Shown in pieces: positions 26,801-36,353 of a stretch of 64,000 bases of DNA. Where the stretch lies: NCBI RefSeq assembly GCF_011769525.1, contig NZ_CP050440.1, forward strand, positions 4,899,501 through 4,963,500, given 5' to 3'. The notes below the pieces were generated by a model that saw only the letters and a list, made by a program, of their open reading frames with translations, searched no databases and was not told the origin of the DNA. The DNA is from Tolypothrix sp. PCC 7910 (GTDB lineage Bacteria > Cyanobacteriota > Cyanobacteriia > Cyanobacteriales > Nostocaceae). Each line of letters begins with the position of its first letter. Positions within the stretch are counted from its first letter, which is position 1. Made by a program: the position numbers and the translations under genes.

Positions 26801-28984
26801 ATGCGAGTTTCTTCTGCAGCAATTTTTACTTTAGCGACCTTGGCGGCTAGTAATGCCACTCAGCAAGCAATGGCTGCGCCTGTCCAAGATTCTCTTCAAA
26901 CTGAAAAAGCAAGTAAATTAGTAGTTCCGGTGATTGAAGACTCGCCAGCACGGGTAGAAGCGGTTTCAGCACCGGAGACGGTAGTTGCCCAACAATTTTC
27001 CCAAAATCCTGTAGTTGTGCAAAGAGGGGTGAGTAACAACTCCGCAGTTATGGTAACTCCGGAACAGGGTAATAAGAAGAATGTACCAGTTGTACTTCCT
27101 ACTCCACCCGTAATTATCCGCACGCCTACTGCGCCTATTTCTCTCAACCAAGGAACACAGAGAAATCCTAAGACGACAATTCCTAACACCCCCACCCCAA
27201 AGGTAACGCCAGTTGTTACCCCTCCTTTTGCGACTCCCCCAGCAATTGACAATAATTTAGTTGTCACAGCCACAGATGTGCAGATATTGGGTGCAAGTCA
27301 GGAATTACAACAGATAGTTCGCCAGGTAATTAAAACCCAAAAAGGTGGCGATACTAGTCAAAGCCAGCTGCAAAAAGATGTAACAGCAATTTTGAATACA
27401 GGTTTATTTACCAGCGCTAACGTTAATAGCCGCACTACACCAGCCGGGTTGAATGTAGTGTATCAGGTACAACCCATAGTAGTGCGATCGCTGCAACTTT
27501 CTGGGGCAAAGGCGCTTACCTATCAAGTCGCCCTAACACCTTTCCAATCGCAAATCGGTGCTGTAATTAGTCCGGCTGCACTCCAGCAAGCAGTACAACA
27601 AATTAATAAATGGTATGCCGATAACGGTTACAACTTAGCGCGGGTGATGTCAATTAAACCCAACCGCGAAGGAATTTTGACTGTTAATGTTGCCGAAGGT
27701 TTGGTAGGGGATATCAAGTTTCGCTTTCTCAATGATGATGGTCAAAGCGTTGATAGCAAAGGTAATCCTGTTAGTGGGCGGACTAAACCTGATTTTATTC
27801 GCCAGCAACTCAAACTTAAGCCTGGTCAAATCTTCCAAGAAAATACTGTGAGGCAAGATGTGCAACAACTTTATCGCACAGGCTTATTTGAAACTGTCAA
27901 TGTAGCTTTAGAAGGGGATGCCAACAAGGTAGATTTAGTCTACGAACTCAAAGAAAATGGGGCCCGTGCAGTTAACGTTGGTGGTAGTTACAACGCCGAC
28001 CAAGGAATTTTAGGCACATTAACTTATCAAGACCAAAATGTTGGCGGTGTCAACAATACTGTGGGTTTGAATGTCGGTGTGGGATTGCGTGACTTTCAAT
28101 TTGATACTAAATATACAAGTCCCTATCGCGAAACTAGCCCTGATACTCTAGGATATACAATCAATGCCTTTCGCCGTCGCGAACTCTCAACGATATTTGA
28201 TGATGAAGTTCCACTAGCAAACGGTGATAGGGCTAGAGAAGGGCGGATTGGCGGTGGTATTAGCTTGCAACGCCCCATTGATGATTGGGATACATCCTTA
28301 GGATTTAACTATAACCGGATTAGTATCCGCGATCGCCAAGGTAATATTACCCCAACCGATGCCAAAGGAAATCCTTTAACTGCTAGTGGTACAGGTATTG
28401 ATGACCTGACAACAGTATCTTTTACCGCTACCAAAGACCGACGCAATAACCCCATCAATCCTACTCAAGGTTCTGTTCTCAAACTTAGTACAGAACAATC
28501 AATTCCCATTGGTCAAGGGAATATATCCATGAACCGCGTCACAGCGAATTATAGCCAGTATGTACCATTACAGATATTTTCCACCAAACAACCACAAGTA
28601 TTTGCCTTAAATGTGCAAGCTGGGACAGTTTTAGGGAATTTACCACCTTATGAAAGCTTTAACTTAGGCGGTTCTAATTCCGTGCGCGGTTACAATACTG
28701 GGGATGTGGGAAATGGTCGCAGTTATGTGCTAGCTTCCGCAGAATATCGCTTTCCTATTGTCTCAGCAGTGGGTGGTGTATTGTTTGCTGACTTTGCCTC
28801 CGATTTAGGTTCTGGTAGTAGCGTTCTAGGAGATCCCGCAGGTGTACGCGGTAAGCCAGGTACTGGTTTTGGTTATGGTGCAGGGGTGCGTTTCGACTCA
28901 CCCCTAGGCTTAATCCGGGCTGACTATGGTATTAACGACCAAGGAGAAAGCCGTGTACATTTCGGTATCGGACAACGCTTTTAA
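26801..28984 (+). CDS. Omp85/BamA-family outer membrane protein
   Basis: Start chosen at ATG 26801 (MRVSSAAIFTLATLAASNA), which gives a signal peptide; upstream codons are STRR repeats. The 727-residue protein has a Pro/Thr-rich linker, three POTRA domains (about 150-400; one contains NKWYADNGYNLARV) and a C-terminal 16-strand-type barrel. It has the family motif VRGYNTGDVGNGRSY and a terminal Phe (VHFGIGQRF). It should insert or transport proteins at the outer membrane, as BamA and the plastid Toc75 relatives do. It is divergent from the LpxB-related gene. Cyanobacteria usually have several paralogues; which one this is cannot be said. Confidence 0.93.
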   Translation: MRVSSAAIFTLATLAASNATQQAMAAPVQDSLQTEKASKLVVPVIEDSPARVEAVSAPETVVAQQFSQNPVVVQRGVSNNSAVMVTPEQGNKKNVPVVLPTPPVIIRTPTAPISLNQGTQRNPKTTIPNTPTPKVTPVVTPPFATPPAIDNNLVVTATDVQILGASQELQQIVRQVIKTQKGGDTSQSQLQKDVTAILNTGLFTSANVNSRTTPAGLNVVYQVQPIVVRSLQLSGAKALTYQVALTPFQSQIGAVISPAALQQAVQQINKWYADNGYNLARVMSIKPNREGILTVNVAEGLVGDIKFRFLNDDGQSVDSKGNPVSGRTKPDFIRQQLKLKPGQIFQENTVRQDVQQLYRTGLFETVNVALEGDANKVDLVYELKENGARAVNVGGSYNADQGILGTLTYQDQNVGGVNNTVGLNVGVGLRDFQFDTKYTSPYRETSPDTLGYTINAFRRRELSTIFDDEVPLANGDRAREGRIGGGISLQRPIDDWDTSLGFNYNRISIRDRQGNITPTDAKGNPLTASGTGIDDLTTVSFTATKDRRNNPINPTQGSVLKLSTEQSIPIGQGNISMNRVTANYSQYVPLQIFSTKQPQVFALNVQAGTVLGNLPPYESFNLGGSNSVRGYNTGDVGNGRSYVLASAEYRFPIVSAVGGVLFADFASDLGSGSSVLGDPAGVRGKPGTGFGYGAGVRFDSPLGLIRADYGINDQGESRVHFGIGQRF

Positions 28985-29004
28985 AAAAGGTATGACAGTA
29001 GTTA

Positions 29005-29048
29005 ACTGTTGACAGTTCATTCACCGTTAACAGTCAACGGTCAACAGT
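29005..29048. repeat. Inverted repeat after omp85
   Basis: ACTGTTGAC (29005-29013) and GTCAACAGT (29040-29048) are perfect inverted arms within a run of GTCAACA/GTTAACT-type repeats. It could act as a transcript end, though there is no T run directly after it. Confidence 0.4.
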
Positions 29049-29274
29049 CAACAATAACAGTCGAATATTTTTATCTGGAAGTCTTTGAGATCAGAATACT
29101 TCATCCTTTTATTTAGCAATGTATTATAAAAAAGACAAAACTGTTGCGATAATAGGGAGGTTTTAGCGCTGAGGGGAGAGACGATTTCTCAAGAAATCCC
29201 TTAAGACTCAGGATTCAGTACTTATCTGCTCACTCAGGACTTAGGACTCAGAACTCACAGAATCAAAAATCTCT

Positions 29275-30894
29275 ATGTTAGCAGGTACAACTTTACAGGG
29301 TGGAAAATATACCCTAAACCAAGAAATCGGACGTGGTGGCTTTGGCATTACGTTCAAAGCTACGCATCATTACTTAGGTCAGGAAGTAGTGATGAAAACT
29401 ATTAATGAAAGGCTGCGACAACATCCTGATTTTGCCAAGTTCGAGCGCCAATTCCAAGATGAGGCGAGACGATTAGCTACTTGTGTCCACCCCAACATTG
29501 TACGGGTAAGCGACTTTTTTGTGGAAGCTGGTTTACCTTACATGGTAATGGAATATATTCCCGGCGACACTTTGGGAGATGCATTTGTTTTACCAGGGAT
29601 ACCGTTACCAGAAGCCACAGCAATTCATTACATCCGGCAAATTGCAGCTGCTTTACAGGTAGTACATAACAACGGTTTGCTGCACCGCGATGTCAAACCA
29701 GATAATATAATTTTGCGCCAAGGCACTCAGGAAGTAGTGCTGATTGATTTTGGCATTGCTAGAGAATTTAACGGTGGTGTTAAACAAACACACACAGGCA
29801 TGGTTTCTGAGGGTTATTCTCCCATTGAACAATACCTCACACAAGCGCCACGCACACCCGCCACAGATGTTTATGGCTTGGCTGCTACATTGTATGCATT
29901 GTTGACTGGGCAAGTGCCCATGCCAGCACTACTGCGCGATCGCGAACAAATGCCATCTCCCCGGGAACTGCAACCACACCTCAGCGCTGCGGTGAATCAA
30001 GCAGTCATGCGGGGAATGGCGGTAGAATCTCGCTTCCGTCCCGCGACAGTTGGTGAATGGCTAAAACTGCTACCGGGTGATGGAGTAACAGTAGCTACAC
30101 CTTCCGCACCAACTCATACAGTGGCAACTATTAATTTATCGTTGCAAGAACAAGAAAATTTATTTGGTAATACTGGCAAAAAAGAAATTACCGTGCCAAC
30201 CACCCTCAAGAATGCAAGAGAACTGGCACAAAAACTAGCAGCATCTAAAGTATTTATTGGTACTAGCGTAGCAGTGATTGCAGCTACAGCAGGGTTTGGC
30301 ATTACTAGTATGTTGCCAAAATCCCAGCCCCAGCCCCAGGAAAACTCAACTCCGCTTTTCTCTCAACCCACACAAGAGCAAAAAACGCAAACACCTGTAG
30401 CAGATACAACGCCATCATCCAGTACTCAAGAAGCTCAAACCTCTACATCCTCTGAGGTAAAACCCGTTTCTACTTCTTCAAGGCGCAGGCGCTATCGTCG
30501 CGTTTCTCAAGAAGAATCTGCCCAAACTAATACTAATAAAACATCTCAAGAAGAAACTTCATCAAACCGTAGTTCTGAACAGCCCGCACCTACCCCTAAT
30601 CCTTCCCCTACATCATCTTTAGTAGAAAAATTACGAGCATACCAATCATCTCGTAAATCATCCCCCGCACCAGGAGTTAATAATTCACCTTCAACGACAA
30701 AAGATTCTGCTGCACCTCGCACAGAGAAGCAGTCAAATCCTGTAGTGATACCATCTTCGCCAGCAGCAGACACAAAACGTTCAGATCCTCCAGCTGTAGT
30801 GGTTCCCACTCAAGAGGTGAAACAAAATTCCAGCAGTGATAATTCTCCGAAGGTGGAGAAGTCAACGGAGAAAGCAGTGGAAGAGAATAATTAA
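29275..30894 (+). CDS. Hanks-type serine/threonine protein kinase
   Basis: A 539-residue kinase. The Gly loop is GRGGFGITF (19-27), the ATP-binding Lys is in VVMKT (about 41), the catalytic loop is [10 protein letters not shown], the metal motif is IDFGIARE, and the activation segment has [10 protein letters not shown], the form common in cyanobacterial kinases. A predicted transmembrane helix (about 323-345, [18 protein letters not shown]) is followed by a roughly 190-residue Ser/Pro/Thr-rich tail with a basic RRRRYRRV patch, so the tail may lie in the periplasm or against the wall. Substrates unknown. Monocistronic. Confidence 0.93.
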   Translation: MLAGTTLQGGKYTLNQEIGRGGFGITFKATHHYLGQEVVMKTINERLRQHPDFAKFERQFQDEARRLATCVHPNIVRVSDFFVEAGLPYMVMEYIPGDTLGDAFVLPGIPLPEATAIHYIRQIAAALQVVHNNGLLHRDVKPDNIILRQGTQEVVLIDFGIAREFNGGVKQTHTGMVSEGYSPIEQYLTQAPRTPATDVYGLAATLYALLTGQVPMPALLRDREQMPSPRELQPHLSAAVNQAVMRGMAVESRFRPATVGEWLKLLPGDGVTVATPSAPTHTVATINLSLQEQENLFGNTGKKEITVPTTLKNARELAQKLAASKVFIGTSVAVIAATAGFGITSMLPKSQPQPQENSTPLFSQPTQEQKTQTPVADTTPSSSTQEAQTSTSSEVKPVSTSSRRRRYRRVSQEESAQTNTNKTSQEETSSNRSSEQPAPTPNPSPTSSLVEKLRAYQSSRKSSPAPGVNNSPSTTKDSAAPRTEKQSNPVVIPSSPAADTKRSDPPAVVVPTQEVKQNSSSDNSPKVEKSTEKAVEENN

Positions 30895-31022
30895 ACGCCA
30901 TGCGGGGATAGAAGTGTTATTGGGTAATGGGTAATGGTTAATGGGTAATTGGTGTTAGGTGTTTGGGGTTTGCCATTAATTCTCCCCTGCTCCCTGTCTC
31001 CTGCCCCCTTGCCTCATCTCCC

Positions 31023-31703
31023 TCATTTCTGAATCAGCCGATCGCGATCGCACAATCGAATGCTGGAACCGTTCATCTCAATGATTCCTTCTTGAGTGAG
31101 TTTATAGAAGGCGCGGGAGAGGGTTTCGGGAATTGTTCCTAAAAGTGCGGCGAGTTGTCTTTTGGGTAAGTCCAGTTCAACTACATCCTTACCTGTGCGA
31201 TCGCTTAATGTTAATAAGTAGTTTCCCAGCCGTTCAGGGACTTCCTGAAACGACAGGGTATCAACTAAATAGGTTAGCTTTCGTAAGTGTCGCGCAAAGG
31301 TTGCCAAAATTGCGATCGCTAAGTCTGGATGTTGTTGTATTACCATCAAAAATGCTGTTCGGGGAACAAATACCACCTCAGAATTTTCAATTGCTGCGGC
31401 TGAGGCTGGATAATGTCCACCATCGAAGGTAGGTACTTCGGCAAAATGTTCTTCAGCCGTAAATATATGCAGAATTTGCTCTTTGCCATCTTTTGCTACT
31501 TTAAAAACTTTAATTCTGCCAGATTTAACGATAAAGAATCCTGTACATTCATCTCCTTCTAGAAAAACTGTTTTTCCTTTTTTATAAGTTTGTACGATAG
31601 CAATATTCGCTAAGGCTTGCAGCTGCTCATCCAAAACATTCTGAAAAATCTGTGTTTTTCGCAAAAAATCTTGAATTTCTAAGACACGTTCACTAACACT
31701 CAT
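31023..31703 (-). CDS. Crp/Fnr-family transcriptional regulator
   Basis: A 226-residue protein: an N-terminal cyclic-nucleotide-binding-type beta roll (FLEGDECTGFFIVKSGRIKVFKV), a dimerisation helix (about 125-155), and a C-terminal winged helix with recognition helix in LPKRQLAALLGTIPETLSRAF. There are no Cys residues arranged for an Fe-S cluster, so it is not FNR itself; a cAMP or redox-independent ligand, or no ligand, is possible. It is not NtcA, whose sequence differs. It is followed by roughly 800 bases of AT-rich DNA on its upstream side. Confidence 0.92.
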   Translation of the reverse strand: MSVSERVLEIQDFLRKTQIFQNVLDEQLQALANIAIVQTYKKGKTVFLEGDECTGFFIVKSGRIKVFKVAKDGKEQILHIFTAEEHFAEVPTFDGGHYPASAAAIENSEVVFVPRTAFLMVIQQHPDLAIAILATFARHLRKLTYLVDTLSFQEVPERLGNYLLTLSDRTGKDVVELDLPKRQLAALLGTIPETLSRAFYKLTQEGIIEMNGSSIRLCDRDRLIQK

Positions 31704-32196
31704 ATTATTGAATTTTCGAGGTTGGATGATTAATTAACTTCTATATATTGCTGGTGTGAATATATCTATTACATCCTTCTTATAACAGGTTTATGATATT
31801 TTCAGTACCCACTGATTTTTGATTATGCAAATTTATATAAAAAGTTAAGAAATACTAATTTTTTATACTCTCAGGCTAATCTATTCCCTATTTAAAGCAG
31901 AGCTATATATAAATATTTTTTTATTTTACGCAGAAATGTAATGTCGGGCAAAAACGCAAGAAAAAGCTTAAAAATTAATTTAAACGGATTAAAGATGTTT
32001 AGTATATATAATTAATACGCTTAATTCAGGTAATTGCCATTTAATTTGTATTATCAAAAATAAAATTACCTGAAACTAAACATCAAAGTTACTACATTGC
32101 AAGGGTTAGCAAGATATTAGAGTCAAGTCGTGAACTCCTAAAATTGTAATACTTTAGCTTTTTCCTTTAAAAAATCTAGTTTTTAAATTGAATGAA
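31704..32196. other. AT-rich non-coding DNA upstream of the Crp-like gene
   Basis: About 490 bases with no credible gene. It holds the promoter of the Crp/Fnr gene and runs into the transposon-end-like segment next to tRNA-Ala. An imperfect inverted repeat AGGTAATT...AATTACCT is present near 32026-32073. Confidence 0.4.
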
Positions 32197-32241
32197 GTTT
32201 CAATTGACTATAAAGGCAAATTAATATTTCATAAATTAACA

Positions 32242-32268
32242 GGTTTGAAAGGAGCACTTCAATGGCAT
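32242..32268 (+). ncRNA. Putative truncated repeat-spacer unit (homing guide) matching tRNA-Ala
   Basis: GGTTTGAAAG followed without gap by 17 bases that match the tRNA-Ala gene. In type V-K transposons, single truncated repeat-spacer units with roughly 17-20 base spacers against tRNA genes are known to guide insertion. The match covers tRNA positions 22-38, not the 3' end, and is in inverted orientation, so it is not an integrase att duplication. Transcription is unproven. The 5' part of the repeat is not recognisable by eye. Confidence 0.5.
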
Positions 32269-32347
32269 ATTGCCAGAGTCTGTGCTATTTATACTTAGCT
32301 TGCACAATAGATCTACAGTCTATCTGACGGTAAGCTTGCCTTTATTT

Positions 32348-32498
32348 TGGACAAAAATTATTTAAAACTGGTTTCAACCCTGGACAAAAATTATTTAAAA
32401 CTAGATTAACATCTGAAAGCTTTAATAATAGGTCACTTATGTCCTATCAAATTGTCAAATTGGACAATAATTCTTTAAAACTGACAATAATAATTTAA
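32348..32498. repeat. 22-bp direct repeats (TnsB-site-like) beside tRNA-Ala
   Basis: Two identical 22-bp copies starting TGGACAAAAATTATTTAAAA lie at 32348-32369 and 32381-32402. A third with two mismatches lies at 32461-32482, and a shorter related copy, TGACAATAATAATTTAA, overlaps it at 32482-32498. The size, spacing and closeness to the presumed end resemble the multiple transposase-binding sites of Tn7-like ends. Confidence 0.7.
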
Positions 32499-32506
32499 TG
32501 TCCAAA

Positions 32507-32579
32507 TGGAGCTAAGCGGAGTCGAACCGCTGACCCCTTCAATGCCATTGAAGTGCTCTACCAACTGAGCTATAACCCC
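32507..32579 (-). tRNA. tRNA-Ala, anticodon GGC
   Basis: A 73-base tRNA that folds as a complete cloverleaf: acceptor GGGGTTA with TAGCTCC (two G-U pairs), D arm GCTC...GAGC, anticodon arm CTTCA-ATGGCAT-TGAAG with anticodon GGC (reads Ala GCC/GCU), T arm AGCGG-TTCGACT-CCGCT, discriminator A. The CCA end is not encoded. The 3' end abuts the transposon-end-like repeats. The gene itself appears intact. Confidence 0.95.
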
Positions 32580-32661
32580 AGAATACGCGTTACTGATTAT
32601 CGCTGAATCCTACTATCGTTGTCAAGATGTGTAAATGAGAATCTCTACACTCGGCACTCAA

Positions 32662-32853
32662 CTAAGATACTTGCAGCAAATAGCTGATACAGTGTCCCAT
32701 TAAAAAGTAAACTACTAACATAGCCGCAGCTGCTAGGGCCACTAAGGTTCCAGCCAACATCAAAGAGAATTCCTTGTGCTCAAAGGCTTTTTCCATTAGG
32801 TGCAGCGACCAAGCTACCAGCGCCACATCAAATAACAAAATAGGAATCAACAT
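32662..32853 (-). CDS. Small two-helix membrane protein, 63 residues
   Basis: The protein reads MLIPILLFDVALVAWSLHLM, then a short charged loop with EKAFEHKEFS, then a second helix LAGTLVALAAAAMLVVYFLM and a short tail. Two transmembrane helices with a cytoplasmic or lumenal charged loop. I do not recognise it, but the regular architecture and isolated position between tRNA-Ala and hisF suggest a real conserved small gene. Confidence 0.65.
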   Translation of the reverse strand: MLIPILLFDVALVAWSLHLMEKAFEHKEFSLMLAGTLVALAAAAMLVVYFLMGHCISYLLQVS

Positions 32854-32953
32854 ATTTATTAATATTTATTCATAGTAGTTAATTTATATTAACACTGTTT
32901 CAAGAATGCGTCTCTGACTTGGGATAAATGTCCCTATAAGAATAAGTTGTTGC

Positions 32954-33727
32954 TTAGTTAAGCATTCTTACTGGAACGGAGCGATCGCGTAAATAATTTT
33001 TGATTTGGGCTACACTTAATTGCCCATAATGTAAAAGCGATGCTAACAACGCTGCTTCTGCTCTCCCTTCAGTCAGTGCAGCGTGAATATGTTCGCAATT
33101 TCCTGCCCCACCCGAAGCAATCACAGGAATTTGTACAGCGTTAGCGATAGATTTTGTCAATTCCAAGTCATAACCTGCTTGAGTTCCATCAGCATCCATA
33201 CTTGTAACCAATAGTTCTCCAGCACCACGCTTTTCTACTTCTTGTGCCCAGAGTAAAGCATCTTTGCCTGTATTTTCTCGGCCACCTCGCACATACACAT
33301 CCCAACCTGGATTTTCTGGGTCAACTCTGCGTCTAGCATCAATAGCAACAACTATGCACTGATTACCAAAGCGATCGCTTGCCCGATTAATCAAGTCTGG
33401 TTCACGTACTGCCGCAGAATTAATACTAACCTTGTCTGCCCCGGCTCGTAACAAACCTTTAACATTTTCTAAGGATTGAATCCCACCGCCTACGGTTAAG
33501 GGGATAAAGACCTGCTCTGCCGTGCGGTACACCACATCTATAATTGTATCTCGGTCTTCATGAGTGGCGGTAATATCTAGAAACACTAACTCATCAGCAC
33601 CGGCTTCGTTGTAAACCTTTGCCAGTTCTACCGGATCACCTGCATCTTGCAGGTTAACAAAGTTAACACCTTTTACAACTCGTCCCGCCTTCACATCTAA
33701 GCAAGGTAAGATTCTTTTAGATAACAT
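32954..33727 (-). CDS. hisF: Imidazole glycerol phosphate synthase subunit HisF
   Basis: A 257-residue (beta/alpha)8 cyclase subunit that, with the glutaminase HisH, makes imidazole glycerol phosphate and AICAR in histidine biosynthesis. Catalytic Asp11 lies in [14 protein letters not shown] and the second in [10 protein letters not shown]. Phosphate-binding loops are seen in [10 protein letters not shown] and [12 protein letters not shown]. Start with AGGAGT upstream. As in most cyanobacteria the his genes are scattered; no other his gene is nearby. Confidence 0.98.
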   Translation of the reverse strand: MLSKRILPCLDVKAGRVVKGVNFVNLQDAGDPVELAKVYNEAGADELVFLDITATHEDRDTIIDVVYRTAEQVFIPLTVGGGIQSLENVKGLLRAGADKVSINSAAVREPDLINRASDRFGNQCIVVAIDARRRVDPENPGWDVYVRGGRENTGKDALLWAQEVEKRGAGELLVTSMDADGTQAGYDLELTKSIANAVQIPVIASGGAGNCEHIHAALTEGRAEAALLASLLHYGQLSVAQIKNYLRDRSVPVRMLN

Positions 33728-33883
33728 ATTAATTTTTGTACTCCTGGGTAATTGTCCGGAATTTAAATTTTAAATTGGCGTGCGTGTTCTCAAGCGAAAA
33801 TCTTTGTATACCTTGTTTATGCGTTGTTTTGTAGCCAACATCGTGCTTATACATTCCTTGCGTCAAAGTTGATAGCTGAAATT

Positions 33884-34984
33884 ATGGCGATTATTTCCTC
33901 GAAAAAACAGCCTCAAGAACCCGATGGACAACCACCGCAGCGTCAAGAGTCAGCAAAAGCTTCTTCTCACCAAGAACTTTTGCAAGCCGAAGCTGCGATC
34001 GATGAACAAGGTAAGCAAGAAGAAAGTATTCGCCCGCAGCGATTTGCCGATTACATTGGGCAAAAAGACCTAAAAGATGTGCTAGATATTGCCATCAAAG
34101 CTGCCAAATCAAGAGGTGAAGTGCTGGATCATTTGCTACTATACGGGCCGCCGGGACTGGGTAAAACCACAATGGCAATGATTTTAGCATCGGAAATGGG
34201 GGTAAACTACAAAATTACAAGTGCGCCAGCACTAGAACGCCCACGGGATATTGTAGGGCTACTAGTGAACTTAAAGCCAGGAGATATTCTCTTTGTTGAT
34301 GAAATTCATCGGCTTTCGCGCATGACCGAAGAAATTCTCTATCCCGCAATGGAAGATTATCGCCTCGATATTACCATTGGTAAAGGCTCCAGTGCGCGCA
34401 TCCGGAGCATACCTCTGTCAAAATTTACTCTAGTGGGAGCCACAACCCGTGTAGGTGCTTTAACTTCTCCACTACGCGATCGCTTTGGTTTAGTCCAAAA
34501 GCTGCGATTTTATGAAGTCGAGGAACTGAGCAAAATTGTACTGCGAACTGCCCAACTACTTCAAACCCCAATTACACAAGATGGGGCTACAGAAATTGCT
34601 AGGCGATCGCGGGGAACACCACGGATAGCAAATAGGCTACTAAAACGGGTACGTGATTATGCGGAAGTTAAACAAGCAGGGGAAATCAACCAAATAGTTG
34701 CAGGTGAAGCATTGCAACTATTCCAAGTAGATCCATGCGGTTTAGATTGGACAGACCGCAAGATGTTAAGTGTGATCATTGAACAATTTAATGGTGGGCC
34801 AGTGGGCTTAGAAACAATAGCCGCAGCTACAGGTGAAGATACCCAAACCATTGAAGAAGTCTACGAACCCTACTTGATGCAAATTGGCTATTTAAGCCGC
34901 ACTCCCCGTGGCAGAACCGCCACAACCGCAGCATATAAGCATTTAGGTTTTAAGCCACCTAATGAACAGTTGTCTTTGCTGTAA
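33884..34984 (+). CDS. ruvB: Holliday junction branch migration helicase RuvB
   Basis: A 366-residue AAA+ motor of the RuvAB complex that drives Holliday junction branch migration in recombination and repair. I start it at ATG 33884 ([11 protein letters not shown]); a 20-residue upstream extension is not family-like. Walker [10 protein letters not shown], Walker [10 protein letters not shown], sensor/arginine finger region TSPLRDRFG and the winged-helix C-terminus ([10 protein letters not shown]..., [10 protein letters not shown]) are all present. An N-terminal 60-residue Gln/Glu-rich extension is usual in cyanobacteria. It diverges from hisF. Confidence 0.98.
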   Translation: MAIISSKKQPQEPDGQPPQRQESAKASSHQELLQAEAAIDEQGKQEESIRPQRFADYIGQKDLKDVLDIAIKAAKSRGEVLDHLLLYGPPGLGKTTMAMILASEMGVNYKITSAPALERPRDIVGLLVNLKPGDILFVDEIHRLSRMTEEILYPAMEDYRLDITIGKGSSARIRSIPLSKFTLVGATTRVGALTSPLRDRFGLVQKLRFYEVEELSKIVLRTAQLLQTPITQDGATEIARRSRGTPRIANRLLKRVRDYAEVKQAGEINQIVAGEALQLFQVDPCGLDWTDRKMLSVIIEQFNGGPVGLETIAAATGEDTQTIEEVYEPYLMQIGYLSRTPRGRTATTAAYKHLGFKPPNEQLSLL

Positions 34985-34994
34985 TGATTTTAGA

Positions 34995-35107
34995 TAGGGC
35001 ATAGGGCATGGGGCATGGGGCATTGGGTTTAGTATTTTTCCAATTACCAATTACCAATTACCAATTACCCATTCCCCATTCCCCAGTCCCCAATCACCAA
35101 TCCCCAT
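34995..35107. repeat. STRR repeats between ruvB and a TPR gene
   Basis: GGGCATGGGGCATTGGG units followed by ACCAATTACCAATTACC and CCCCATTCCCCAGTCCCC units, which form an imperfect self-complementary stretch. Confidence 0.75.
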
Positions 35108-35132
35108 TACAGATAGACACCGATAAAGCCAG

Positions 35133-35939
35133 ATGATTCAATTAATTAGTATTTTTCTCAGTCTTTTACTTTTGTTTGGCTGGGGTACACCAGTTATGGC
35201 ACTTTCCCAAAGTTCTAGTGTCACTCAAGAACAGTTAGAACAAGGGGATGAGTTGGCTAATAAAGCTTTTGCAGCTACTAATAAAGGCGATTTTGCGACG
35301 GCGGAAACCTACTGGACACAGATTATTGAGCAATTTCCTACTAATGCTGGTGCATGGAGTAATCGCGGCAATTCTCGGGTGAGTCAGAATAAATTAGCAG
35401 CTGCGCTGACGGATTATAACAAGGCTATAGAACTAGCTCCACAAGTTACCGATCCTTATTTAAATCGTGGTACAGCTTTGGAAGGATTGGGAAAATGGGA
35501 AGATGCGATCGCAGATTATAATCATGTCCTAGAATTAGATCCTAAAGACGCAATGGCATATAACAATCGCGGTAATGCTAAAGCCGGATTGGGAAAATGG
35601 CAAGATGCAATCGCAGACTATCAAAAATCATTTGCGATCGCTCCTAATTTCGCCTTTGCCCGTGCTAACTATGCTCTCGCACTATATGAGACTGGGCAAA
35701 TTGAGCCAGCTATTCGCGAAATGCGGAATATAGTCCGTAAATATCCGAAATTTGCGGATATGCGCGCAGCACTGACTGCTGCCTATTGGGTGACTGGACA
35801 AAAAGGTGAAGCCGAAAGTAACTGGGTTGCAGCGGTAGGACTTGATACCCGCTACAAAGATATCAACTGGGTAACAACTATTCGCCGTTGGCCTCCCAGC
35901 ATGATATATGCTTTGGATAAGTTTTTGAAACTCCAGTAA
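35133..35939 (+). CDS. Secreted or lumenal TPR protein
   Basis: A 268-residue protein with an N-terminal signal peptide (IQLISIFLSLLLLFGWGTPVMA), then four to five tetratricopeptide repeats, clearest in AGAWSNRGNSRVSQNK, TDPYLNRGTALEGLGKWEDA and AMAYNNRGNAKAGLGKWQDA. The C-terminal 60 residues (YWVTGQKGEAESNW...) are conserved-looking but unassigned. Proteins of this layout act as scaffolds in the thylakoid lumen or periplasm. No specific partner can be named. Confidence 0.8.
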   Translation: MIQLISIFLSLLLLFGWGTPVMALSQSSSVTQEQLEQGDELANKAFAATNKGDFATAETYWTQIIEQFPTNAGAWSNRGNSRVSQNKLAAALTDYNKAIELAPQVTDPYLNRGTALEGLGKWEDAIADYNHVLELDPKDAMAYNNRGNAKAGLGKWQDAIADYQKSFAIAPNFAFARANYALALYETGQIEPAIREMRNIVRKYPKFADMRAALTAAYWVTGQKGEAESNWVAAVGLDTRYKDINWVTTIRRWPPSMIYALDKFLKLQ

Positions 35940-36002
35940 TATCAATAGATGGCAGAGGGGCAGGGAGCAGGGAGGAGGGGGAGAATTATCTGTAGGTAAA
36001 AC

Positions 36003-36353
36003 TCATAATGCTGGCTTTTCAACGCGCAAACCGAAGTAGGTAAGTATTAGTTCATCTTTACCTGTGTTCACAACTTCGTGAACTTCACCTGGTTCTATAG
36101 CAATACAGTTACCTGGAAGTAGGGGGTATTCCACACCATCGACATGAATTACCCCCTCACCAGCTTCTACAAAAAACACTTCGGACATATCTTGATGGGC
36201 GTGGGCTGGCGCGCTTTGTCCAGGTGCAAAACGCGCTTGCGAAAAGTTCGTCAGGTAAGGTAAATCTCCCAGACGCAGCATCACTTTTTTCTTGATTTCG
36301 GGATTATGAGAAACAGATTCTTCTGGTAAATCGTTCAAGGATGCGGTAATCAT
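36003..36353 (-). CDS. Small cupin-domain protein
   Basis: A 116-residue single cupin. Motif 1 is FAPGQSAPAHAHQDMSEVFFVEAGEG, with the usual two His and one Glu metal ligands, and motif 2 is PGNCIAIEPGEVHEV. Such proteins bind a divalent metal and act as isomerases, dioxygenases or sensors; the substrate is unknown. Its start overlaps the stop of the PlsY-PEP synthase fusion by four bases (ATGA), so the two are translationally coupled and may work in the same pathway. Confidence 0.85.
   Translation of the reverse strand: MITASLNDLPEESVSHNPEIKKKVMLRLGDLPYLTNFSQARFAPGQSAPAHAHQDMSEVFFVEAGEGVIHVDGVEYPLLPGNCIAIEPGEVHEVVNTGKDELILTYFGLRVEKPAL

Larger units (their letters stand above)
32197..32504. 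mobile_element. Candidate relic of a type V-K CRISPR-associated transposon end with tRNA-homing guide
   Basis: At 32242-32251 the string GGTTTGAAAG resembles the 3' end of type V-K CRISPR repeats (GGGTTGAAAG from memory). Directly after it, 32252-32268 (GAGCACTTCAATGGCAT) is identical to 17 bases of the tRNA-Ala gene on the opposite strand (32542-32558), where the match is preceded by GTA, a GTN-type PAM. Between guide and tRNA lie repeated 22-bp units like transposase-binding sites, ending in TGGACA (read from the tRNA side) at 32504. That point is 54 bases beyond the PAM, in the range where V-K elements insert. No tnsB, tnsC, tniQ or cas12k is present. The interpretation is an inference from geometry. 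Confidence 0.55.

Noticed and set aside
32252-32268. tRNA fragment as an integrase att site or tRNA pseudogene
   Set aside because: The match covers only the middle of the tRNA, not the 3' end expected of att sites, and is in opposite orientation to the tRNA gene.
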